Both the position numbers and the translations under genes were made by a program. A stretch of DNA of 7,845 bases from Sinorhizobium sp. (GTDB lineage Bacteria; Pseudomonadota; Alphaproteobacteria; Rhizobiales; Rhizobiaceae), in NCBI GenBank assembly GCA_031178305.1, contig JAPSJG010000167.1, positions 1-7,845 of the forward strand, given 5' to 3'. Of this stretch, positions 1-5,487 are shown in pieces. Numbering within the stretch: position 1 is the stretch's first letter; the number at the start of each line of letters is the position of its first letter. Under the pieces are notes generated by a model, which was not told the DNA's origin, did no database searches, and was given only the letters and a program-made list of their open reading frames with translations.

Positions 1-1063
1 TTGCCCTCGCCTCCGCCACTTGCGCCTCGAGCTGCTTCAGCTTCTCCTCACCCGCGTCGAGATCGGCGAGTTCGGCGATCATCCGCGCGGCAAGTGCCGG
101 CAGTTCCGTAACGGGCACCGAATATTTGCGACTGGCCGCCCGGAGCGCGAAAAGCCGTTCCTCGACGCGTTCCAGCTCCTTCGGGTCGAATTCAGTGTTC
201 CGCAGCGCCCGCTCCACCGCCATCTGCGCGTCGGCAAGCTGGTTGAGCGCGCCGTCCAAAAGTTCGACAGTTTCCTCGAGCAGCCCCGGAGCCTCATGGC
301 TTTTGCGCTCGAGTCGCCGGACGAGCGAGGCAATCAGCGGCACCGGCGACGCATTGCCGTTCAGGAAATCGGAGGCCTCGCTGATGTCACCGGCGATGCG
401 CTCGACCTTCATCATCCGCGCCCGGGCGTCCGCCAGCTCTTCCTCTTCGCCGTCGCGCGGCGAAAGCGCTTCGAGTTCCTCCACCGAGGAGCGCAAATAA
501 TCGGCCTCGCGCGCTGCCGCCTCTACCTTTTCGCGGTGCTTACGGAGACTGCGTTCGGCATCTTTCCAGGCGCGATAGAAGTCCGCAACCTCCTCCGCCG
601 CCTCGCTCGTGCCGCCGAAGGCGTCGAGCAGGGTGCGATGCGCATCAATGTCGACGAGCGCCCGGTCGTCGTGCTGGCCGTGAATTTCCACGAGCATCTG
701 GCCCGCTTGGCGCATCAATTGCACGCTGACCGGCTGGTCGTTGATGAAGGCCTTGGTGCGGCCGTCCGACGATTGCACGCGGCGAAAGATGAGGTCGCCG
801 TCGTCGTCAATGCCGTTTTCACGCAAGAGCAAGCGCGCAGCGTGGCCCGCCGGCAGGTCGAAGACGGCCGTCACCTGTCCCTTGTCCTCGCCGTGGCGCA
901 CGAGCGAGCCGTCACCGCGGCCGCCGAGCGCCAGGGACAGGCTGTCGAGAAGGATGGATTTGCCCGCACCGGTTTCGCCGGTCAGCACCGAGAGCCCGGC
1001 GTCGAAATTCAGATCAAGCCGTTCGATCAGGACGATATCGCGGATCGAGAGCTGCGCGAGCAT
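1..1063 (-). CDS. recN: DNA repair protein RecN, N-terminal part (runs off the left edge)
   Basis: RecN is an SMC-like ATPase of the cytoplasm that gathers broken DNA ends during RecA-dependent double-strand-break repair. The reading frame is open from the ATG at 1063 to the window edge and gives about 354 residues. The family usually has about 550, so the C-terminal part with Walker B and signature motifs lies outside. Visible are the SMC-type start MLAQLSIRDIVLIERLDL, a Walker A motif GETGAGKS at residues 29-36, and the family hallmark EIHGQHDD at 126-133. From about residue 150 on, the sequence is Glu/Arg/Leu/Ala-rich, as expected of the coiled-coil arm. It follows bamD after a 94-nt gap that holds a repeat, with a weak AGGA about 13 nt before the ATG. 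No canonical alphaproteobacterial LexA box (GTTC-N7-GTTC) is visible in that gap, so SOS control is not supported here. Identification is firm; only the 3' end is unseen. Confidence 0.95.
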   Translation of the reverse strand, partial: MLAQLSIRDIVLIERLDLNFDAGLSVLTGETGAGKSILLDSLSLALGGRGDGSLVRHGEDKGQVTAVFDLPAGHAARLLLRENGIDDDGDLIFRRVQSSDGRTKAFINDQPVSVQLMRQAGQMLVEIHGQHDDRALVDIDAHRTLLDAFGGTSEAAEEVADFYRAWKDAERSLRKHREKVEAAAREADYLRSSVEELEALSPRDGEEEELADARARMMKVERIAGDISEASDFLNGNASPVPLIASLVRRLERKSHEAPGLLEETVELLDGALNQLADAQMAVERALRNTEFDPKELERVEERLFALRAASRKYSVPVTELPALAARMIAELADLDAGEEKLKQLEAQVAEARA

Positions 1064-1082
1064 CCGGTTTCAGATCTTCCTT

Positions 1083-1140
1083 GAGCAGTTCCAGCAAAAG
1101 TGCGTAGCGGTTTTGCGTTCGGAATTGCGTAAAAACAAAG
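1083..1140. repeat. Rhizobial-type palindromic intergenic repeat between bamD and recN
   Basis: The whole segment is an imperfect nested palindrome. The outer arms are GCAGTTCC (1085-1092) and GGAATTGC (1121-1128), with one non-Watson-Crick pair. The inner arms are GCAAAA (1094-1099) and TTTTGC (1111-1116), a perfect match around an 11-nt loop. The segment ends in a conserved-looking tail, CGTAAAAACAAAG. I recognise this pattern from many Rhizobium, Sinorhizobium and Agrobacterium spacers; that is memory, not a search. It fills most of the 94-nt gap between the bamD stop and the recN start, so it would be transcribed in any bamD-recN message. Confidence 0.6.
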
Positions 1141-1166
1141 GTCAGGTGCCGAAGCAATCAGGCACC
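1131..1166 (-). terminator. Weak hairpin over the bamD stop codon followed by a T-rich run
   Basis: On the minus strand a perfect 6-bp stem, GGTGCC (1166-1161) and GGCACC (1150-1145), encloses a 10-nt loop containing the bamD stop codon TGA. A T-rich run, TTTGTTTTT (1139-1131), follows about 5 nt later. This could act as a weak terminator or attenuator between bamD and recN. The stem is short, the loop is long and the T run is displaced, and the T run also belongs to the repeat. It may therefore have no function as a terminator. Confidence 0.3.
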
Positions 1167-2024
1167 GATGAGCTTCTTGCCGGCGCGCGCGATCCAGGAC
1201 GTGCCGCTTTCGCGCGGTTCGAGACCGCCCGACTGCAGCAGCTTGTAGGAATCCGCATACCACTTGCTGTCGGGGTAGTTGTGTCCGAGAACCGCCGCCG
1301 CCGTCTGGGCCTCGGTGGTTACGCCCATGGCGTAATAGGCCTCGACCAGGCGCGCCAAAGCCTCTTCGACCTGATTGGTATTGGAATATTGCTCGACGAC
1401 GACGCGGAAACGCGAAATGGCGGCGAGATATTCCTTGCGCTCCAGATAATAACGGCCGACCTGCATCTCCTTGCCGGCCAACTGGTCGCGGGCAAAACGG
1501 ATCTTCGCCTGCGCATCGTCCACATATTCGGAATCGGGGTACTTGTCGACGACCGCCTGCATTGCCTCGATCGCTCTCGTGGCCGGCTTCTGGTCCTGCG
1601 TCACCGCCGGGATCTGCTTCGTATAAGCGAGACCCTGGATATATTGCGCATAAGCCGCGTCTTCCGACTGCGGATAGAGGTTCAAGTAGCGGTTGGTGGC
1701 GTTGATCGCCTCCTGGTACTGACCATTGCGGTAGGAAACGAAGGCATTCATCACCAGCGCCTTGCGCGCGTATTCAGAGAAGGGATGCTGCCGGTCGATC
1801 GCCTCGAACTTGCGCGCCGCTTCCGTGGTCTTGCCGGCATTGAGGTTGGCGAGACCCTGGTTGTAAAGCACGTCCGGCGGATCCGTCTCGGCGGTAAGCT
1901 TGGTGATATCGATATCCGGGTCGTTCTGGCAGGCGGTGATCAGGCTGCTGCCCGCGGCGGTCGCAAGGACGACGGCGACGATGCGCGCGGTTTTTCTCAT
2001 GTCAACAGAAACTGCAAGGACCAT
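1158..2024 (-). CDS. bamD: Outer membrane assembly lipoprotein BamD (ComL family)
   Basis: BamD is the periplasmic lipoprotein of the BAM complex; with BamA it folds and inserts beta-barrel proteins into the outer membrane. From the ATG at 2024 the product has 288 residues. It has a positively charged n-region (MRKTAR), a hydrophobic stretch and a lipobox ending ITAC. The lipidated Cys is residue 32, and the mature protein starts Cys-Gln, without the inner-membrane-retention Asp at +2. The rest is made of helical TPR-like repeats (about residues 48-255), including conserved blocks such as YPQSEDAAYAQYIQGLAY and KYPDSEYVDDA. The length is normal for the family. The start is uncertain: an ATG at 2000 gives the more typical short signal peptide but has no visible Shine-Dalgarno sequence. 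The ATG at 2024 has a weak GGGA. A GTG at 2042 abuts the repeat and is least likely. The mature protein is the same in all cases. It lies between two palindromic repeats, after lpxC and before recN. Confidence 0.93.
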   Translation of the reverse strand: MVLAVSVDMRKTARIVAVVLATAAGSSLITACQNDPDIDITKLTAETDPPDVLYNQGLANLNAGKTTEAARKFEAIDRQHPFSEYARKALVMNAFVSYRNGQYQEAINATNRYLNLYPQSEDAAYAQYIQGLAYTKQIPAVTQDQKPATRAIEAMQAVVDKYPDSEYVDDAQAKIRFARDQLAGKEMQVGRYYLERKEYLAAISRFRVVVEQYSNTNQVEEALARLVEAYYAMGVTTEAQTAAAVLGHNYPDSKWYADSYKLLQSGGLEPRESGTSWIARAGKKLIGA

Positions 2025-2045
2025 CGGATATTCCCGTTTCACCCC

Positions 2046-2142
2046 CTACAGCGCCGCGCGTTCATCAGACGCGCAAAGATCGCTGTAGCACTTTAAGTTG
2101 CTGCATGATTTTAAATCGATTCCGAATTAAGGAATCATGCAG
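2046..2142. repeat. Rhizobial palindromic intergenic repeat (RIME-like) upstream of bamD
   Basis: Two adjacent hairpins are visible. The first has outer arms CTACAGCG (2046-2053) and CGCTGTAG (2081-2088) and inner arms GCGCGT (2056-2061) and ACGCGC (2069-2074). The second has perfect 10-bp arms CTGCATGATT (2101-2110) and AATCATGCAG (2133-2142). Its stem continues past a 2-nt GG bulge as TTAAATCG/CGAATTAA with one mismatch. Architecture and sequence match a palindromic element that I recall as scattered in hundreds of rhizobial spacers, of the kind described as Rhizobium-specific intergenic mosaic elements. The exact family name is from memory. It lies 22 nt before the chosen bamD start and so probably sits in the 5' leader of the bamD message. 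Confidence 0.75.
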
Positions 2143-2200
2143 TTGCGGTCGGCACCCGCCAGACTTGCGCGTTTTAGAGCAAGTTGCCTCAGGACCGCAA
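2143..2200. repeat. Nested inverted repeat abutting the RIME-like element; possible weak bamD promoter inside
   Basis: Starting at the base after the previous element, arms TTGCGGTC (2143-2150) and GACCGCAA (2193-2200) pair perfectly. Inside them GGCA (2151-2154) pairs with TGCC (2185-2188), and ACTTGC (2163-2168) pairs with GCAAGT (2179-2184). This gives 18 bp of stem interrupted by one bulge on each side. I do not recognise this module. On the minus strand the same DNA offers a poor sigma-70-like match, TTGCGG (2200-2195), a 16-nt spacer and TCTAAA (2178-2173), which would be the nearest candidate promoter for bamD. That promoter reading is weak. The remaining spacer from 2201 to 2303 shows nothing else I can support. 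Confidence 0.45.
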
Positions 2201-2303
2201 CGTCATGATCGGCAATTCATGCAAATTTGTGGCGCTCCACAGGGCCCATACGTCTTTTCATATGCAGAAGGCGGCTGCCGAACTGCCGTTTGCGGTAGAA
2301 GCG

Positions 2304-2332
2304 ACAAAGAAAATGCCGGCCTTTCGGCCGGC
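2304..2332 (-). terminator. Intrinsic terminator of lpxC
   Basis: On the minus strand a perfect 7-bp GC stem, GCCGGCC (2332-2326) and GGCCGGC (2321-2315), closes a GAAA tetraloop. It is followed directly by the T-rich tail ATTTTCTTTG. It begins 28 nt after the lpxC stop codon. The GNRA loop, GC stem and U-rich tail are the textbook form of Rho-independent termination. It should separate lpxC from bamD. Confidence 0.88.
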
Positions 2333-2360
2333 GACTGGAGAAGCAAGTGAGTTGGTTTCG

Positions 2361-3314
2361 TCATGCGGACCAGGGCGCGAAACCGGTCGCCGCGACCGCG
2401 ACCATGTCCCGCGAACGGGTGCGCTGACGCTGCGTCGCCGTTTCCACGACTTCATAGGCGGTGGGATCGTTGAGCAACGCCTTCAGCGCATTGGCGTTCA
2501 TCTTGTGGCCGCCGCGATAGGAGCGGTAGCACCCGAGAAACGGTGCGCCCGCGAGCGAAAGGTCGCCCACCGCATCAAGGGTCTTGTGGCGGACGAATTC
2601 GTCCGCATAGCGAAGTCCTTCGACATTGATGACGGTGTGGTCGTCCGAGATGACGACGGAGTTTTCCAGCGACGAGCCAAGAGCGAAGCCGCCGGCCCAA
2701 AGACGCTCGACATCGCGCATGAAGCCGAAGGTGCGCGCGCGGGACAGTTCACGCTTGAAGACGGCCGGGGTGATGTCGCCCTTCCAGGCCTGCCGGCCGA
2801 TCAGCGGGCAATCGAAATCGATCTCGACCTCGAAGCGCATGCCGTCATAGGGCGTGAACTCCGACCAGGAGGCTCCCGATTCGACGCGCACCGGCTTCAG
2901 GATGCGGATGTAACGGCGCTTCACCGCGAGCGCCCGAATGCCTGCCTGCTCGATGGCTTCGATGAAAGGCTCCGAACTGCCGTCCATGATCGGCATTTCC
3001 GCGCCGTGGACTTCAATCAACAGGTTATCGAGGCCGAGCGCATAGACCGCCGCCATGACATGTTCGATAGTTGCAATGGACGTTGCCGGCGAAAAGCCGA
3101 GAACGGTGCAAAGATCCGTGTTGCCAACCTGCGACGAAACGGCCCTGTATTCGCTGACGTGCTCCCCCGCAAGAGCGCGCTGAAAGACGATGCCAGCATC
3201 GGCCTCGGCCGGATGGAAGGTGATCTCCACCTCGGCGCCGGAGTGTACTCCAATTCCCTTGAGCGTTACCGGGCTTGCAATCGTCGTTTGAAACCCGAGC
3301 AGTTCAATTCCCAT
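2361..3314 (-). CDS. lpxC: UDP-3-O-acyl-N-acetylglucosamine deacetylase LpxC
   Basis: LpxC is the zinc-dependent cytosolic hydrolase that removes acetate from UDP-3-O-acyl-GlcNAc, the committed step of lipid A synthesis. From the ATG at 3314 the product has 317 residues, a usual length. It opens with the family pattern QTTIASPVTLKGIGVHSG. Predicted zinc ligands are His85 (in TIEHVMAA) and His243 and Asp247 (in VRHKTLDAVGD). Catalytic Glu84 and His270 (in RGGHKMNA) are present, as is the PIMDGSS block at 108-114. All key residues are intact, so the enzyme should be active. A GTG four codons upstream (3326) is an alternative start. Neither start has a clear Shine-Dalgarno sequence, and I prefer the ATG because family members begin close to it. 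Terminators lie both upstream (after ftsZ) and downstream, so lpxC is probably expressed alone from its own promoter although it sits beside the division operon. Confidence 0.97.
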   Translation of the reverse strand: MGIELLGFQTTIASPVTLKGIGVHSGAEVEITFHPAEADAGIVFQRALAGEHVSEYRAVSSQVGNTDLCTVLGFSPATSIATIEHVMAAVYALGLDNLLIEVHGAEMPIMDGSSEPFIEAIEQAGIRALAVKRRYIRILKPVRVESGASWSEFTPYDGMRFEVEIDFDCPLIGRQAWKGDITPAVFKRELSRARTFGFMRDVERLWAGGFALGSSLENSVVISDDHTVINVEGLRYADEFVRHKTLDAVGDLSLAGAPFLGCYRSYRGGHKMNANALKALLNDPTAYEVVETATQRQRTRSRDMVAVAATGFAPWSA

Positions 3315-3466
3315 TCTCGTCGTCACTTTCGATCAACGGCCAACAGACCAAATTCTTGTAGGGTGCGGCCACATCCAGCATGAACCTTCCGACCGACACA
3401 CGCCCCCGAAACCTTCTCGAACCAACAGCGCCCGATCGAATCGCATGCGCCCCCTAGTCGAGGGTG

Positions 3467-3495
3467 AAAATAAGATTTCGGAGGCACCATTCCAA
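3467..3495 (-). promoter_or_regulatory. Candidate sigma-70-type promoter for lpxC
   Basis: On the minus strand TTGGAA (3495-3490) and TATTTT (3472-3467) are separated by 17 nt, each matching the sigma-70 consensus at four of six positions. The pair lies between the ftsZ terminator and lpxC, where a promoter is needed. Transcription would start near 3460 and leave a leader of about 146 nt. The choice rests on position and modest motif similarity only. Within the leader there is a GANTC site (3438-3442), the target of the alphaproteobacterial CcrM methylase. The rest of the leader down to 3315 shows nothing else I can support. Confidence 0.35.
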
Positions 3496-3514
3496 ATCAC
3501 TGTTCGTTTCGCTT

Positions 3515-3541
3515 TGTTACGCAATTCAAATGCGCGCAACA
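3515..3541. repeat. Imperfect inverted repeat just upstream of the lpxC promoter candidate
   Basis: TGTTACGC (3515-3522) and GCGCAACA (3534-3541) form 8-bp arms with one mismatch around an 11-nt AT-rich centre. The palindrome lies about 20 nt upstream of the candidate -35 box, where an activator could bind. No known regulator motif is recognised, and a chance palindrome is quite possible. Confidence 0.25.
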
Positions 3542-3573
3542 GAATGCATAATCCGCTGAATAACAACGCAGAA

Positions 3574-3603
3574 CTGAAAATGCCCGGGCTGTGGCCCGGG
3601 CAT
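3574..3603 (-). terminator. Intrinsic terminator of the ftsQ-ftsA-ftsZ operon
   Basis: On the minus strand a perfect 10-bp stem, ATGCCCGGGC (3603-3594) and GCCCGGGCAT (3589-3580), encloses a 4-nt CACA loop. It runs into TTTCAGTT. It starts 26 nt after the ftsZ stop codon. The long GC stem makes it a convincing terminator although the T run is short. It marks the end of the division operon. Confidence 0.85.
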
Positions 3604-3629
3604 CGGCAAGGGAAGGAACGTCGTTCGAA

Positions 3630-5387
3630 TCAGTTCGATTGGCGGCGCAGGAACGCCGGGATCTCGAGCTGATCGTCGTCGTGGGAGCGCATCTGCGGCG
3701 TGACGCGACCGTGATCGTCAAGCTGGCCGCGCCGCGGCGCATAAAGGCTCGCTTCCGGCGAAAGCGGCCGGCGCTGTTGCGATGCTGCACTCGGCGCCGA
3801 AGCCGTCATGTCGGCCGACACGCTTTGGTTGCTATCCCTTTCGCGCAGACCGAGCGAGCTGGTGATCCGGTTGAGCAGGCCCATCGGACCGCGTTCTTCC
3901 TGCAGCGGGGCCGGCTGGGTGCGATGTTCCATCTCGGCTTTTACGACCGGCGGGAAGTCCTCGACCTTCGGCATGCGAACCGGTTCGGCATGCTGGCGCA
4001 CCACGGCCGCCGGTTCCTGGCGCATGGGCTGCGGCGTCGCCTGAGCCTGCACCGGCACTTCTGCCGGCCGCTGTGCCGGCGCAGCCTGACGCATTACGGG
4101 AGCGGCTTCCACCGGAGCGTTCCCGGCAAAGAGCTTGCTTTGCGGACGAAACTCTTCCTGCGGCTGCTGGCTGGGTGCTGCGATCTCGGCGCGGGTGGCG
4201 ATGTCGAGCTCCCGCTCCATTTCCGCCTCGCGGATTGCAAACGCGACCTGGTCGACCGGCTGGACCGGCTGCGGCGCGACCTGCTGCATCACCTGCGGCT
4301 GCGGCGCAGGCTGTTGGGCCACCGGCTGCTGCGGCTGAATCGATACGGCGGCGGACGGGCGAACGATTGGCTTCGGCGCTACCGGACGAAAGTCGGCCGA
4401 GCGACCAGAGACCTCCGCCACGCCACGGTCGATACCGGTTGCGACGACCGAGACGCGGATCAGGCCTTCGAGTTCCTCGTCGAATGTGGCGCCGAGAATG
4501 ATGTTGGCATCCGGGTCCACTTCCTCGCGGATGCGCGTCGCGGCTTCATCGACCTCGAAGAGGGTGAGATCGCGACCGCCGGTGATGGAAATGAGCAGGC
4601 CTTGCGCGCCCTTCATCGAGGTCTCGTCGAGCAGCGGGTTGGCGATAGCGGCTTCCGCAGCGGCCATGGCGCGGCCCTCGCCGGAAGCCTCGCCCGTGCC
4701 CATCATGGCGCGACCCATCTCACGCATGACGGAGCGGACGTCGGCGAAGTCGAGGTTGATCAGCCCTTCCTTGACCATGAGGTCGGTGATGCAGGCCACG
4801 CCCGAATAGAGGACCTGGTCGGCCATGGCGAAGGCGTCCGCGAAGGTCGTCTTGTCGTTGGCGATACGGAAGAGGTTCTGGTTCGGGATGACGATCAGGG
4901 TATCGACCGATTTCTGAAGATCGGCAATGCCCTGGTCGGCGATGCGCATGCGGCGCCCGCCTTCGAAATGGAACGGCTTGGTGACCACGCCGACGGTCAG
5001 GATGCCCTTGTTGCGGGCTGCCTGGGCGACGATCGGGGCAGCACCCGTGCCGGTGCCGCCGCCCATGCCGGCGGTGACGAAGCACATATGCGTGCCGTTC
5101 AGGTGATCGATGATCTCGTCGATGCACTCTTCGGCGGCCGCCCGGCCGACTTCCGGCTGCGAGCCGGCACCAAGGCCCTCGGTAACGGCGACACCCATCT
5201 GGATGATCCGTTCTGCCTTAGTCATGGTGAGCGCCTGCGCATCCGTGTTGGCGACGACGAAATCGACGCCTTGGAGGCCAGCGGTGATCATGTTGTTGAC
5301 GGCATTGCCGCCGCCGCCGCCGACGCCGAAGACCGTGATGCGGGGCTTCAGCTCGGTAATGTCCGGCTTCTGCAAGTTGATGGCCAT
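3630..5387 (-). CDS. ftsZ: Cell division GTPase FtsZ with long linker
   Basis: FtsZ is the tubulin-like GTPase that polymerises into the cytoplasmic Z ring at the division site. The 585-residue product has a typical GTPase core (about residues 15-320). The tubulin signature GGGTGTG is at 109-115, and the T7 synergy loop NLDFADV is at 211-217 with Asp213 and Asp216 for GTP hydrolysis. A linker of about 250 residues follows, rich in Gln, Pro and Ala, and then the C-terminal peptide EIPAFLRRQ (575-583), which binds FtsA and other partners. The length is near that of the large FtsZ of rhizobia and well above E. coli's 383 residues; the excess is all in the linker. Within the linker are three less repetitive stretches, at 381-403, 500-518 and 545-563. 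The ATG at 5387 has AAGGA 8 nt upstream. The gene follows ftsA by 97 nt and ends in a strong terminator. Confidence 0.98.
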   Translation of the reverse strand: MAINLQKPDITELKPRITVFGVGGGGGNAVNNMITAGLQGVDFVVANTDAQALTMTKAERIIQMGVAVTEGLGAGSQPEVGRAAAEECIDEIIDHLNGTHMCFVTAGMGGGTGTGAAPIVAQAARNKGILTVGVVTKPFHFEGGRRMRIADQGIADLQKSVDTLIVIPNQNLFRIANDKTTFADAFAMADQVLYSGVACITDLMVKEGLINLDFADVRSVMREMGRAMMGTGEASGEGRAMAAAEAAIANPLLDETSMKGAQGLLISITGGRDLTLFEVDEAATRIREEVDPDANIILGATFDEELEGLIRVSVVATGIDRGVAEVSGRSADFRPVAPKPIVRPSAAVSIQPQQPVAQQPAPQPQVMQQVAPQPVQPVDQVAFAIREAEMERELDIATRAEIAAPSQQPQEEFRPQSKLFAGNAPVEAAPVMRQAAPAQRPAEVPVQAQATPQPMRQEPAAVVRQHAEPVRMPKVEDFPPVVKAEMEHRTQPAPLQEERGPMGLLNRITSSLGLRERDSNQSVSADMTASAPSAASQQRRPLSPEASLYAPRRGQLDDHGRVTPQMRSHDDDQLEIPAFLRRQSN

Positions 5388-5395
5388 GGTACCGT

Positions 5396-5400
5396 TCCTT
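5396..5400 (-). promoter_or_regulatory. Ribosome binding site of ftsZ
   Basis: AAGGA on the minus strand, 8 nt before the ftsZ ATG, lies in an A/G-rich stretch. It fixes the start and fits the high FtsZ output needed relative to FtsA and FtsQ. The rest of the 97-nt ftsA-ftsZ spacer shows no convincing promoter or terminator. It does hold GC-rich near-repeats around 5457-5482. Confidence 0.7.
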
Positions 5401-5487
5401 CTCTTTCTCTGGCCGCCTTGCCGAGCCGGCCAAATCCTTTTAACTCAAACACCTGTGCCGCCGGGCGCCTGACGCCGCCGGCGAAGC

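Noticed and set aside
20..1084. A 354-codon open frame on the plus strand opposite recN
   Set aside because: Its product has no recognisable domain, while the minus strand encodes a clear RecN with Walker A and GQH motifs.
741..2096. A 451-codon open frame on the plus strand opposite bamD and recN
   Set aside because: Antisense shadow crossing two genes and both repeats; low-complexity Arg/Leu/Val composition and no domain.
2111..2130. Two TTAA boxes that might be a CtrA site upstream of bamD
   Set aside because: The spacing is 12 nt instead of 7, and both boxes are the arms of the palindromic repeat.
2184..3383. A 399-codon open frame on the plus strand opposite lpxC
   Set aside because: Antisense shadow of lpxC; no domain or ribosome binding site that I can support.
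3619..3632. GTTC-N6-GTTC at the end of ftsZ as an SOS (LexA) box
   Set aside because: The alphaproteobacterial LexA box needs a 7-nt spacer, and this lies within the ftsZ 3' codons rather than before a damage-response gene.
5434..5450. TTAA half-site in the ftsA-ftsZ spacer as a CtrA site for ftsZ
   Set aside because: Only one half-site is present; no second TTAA at the required distance.
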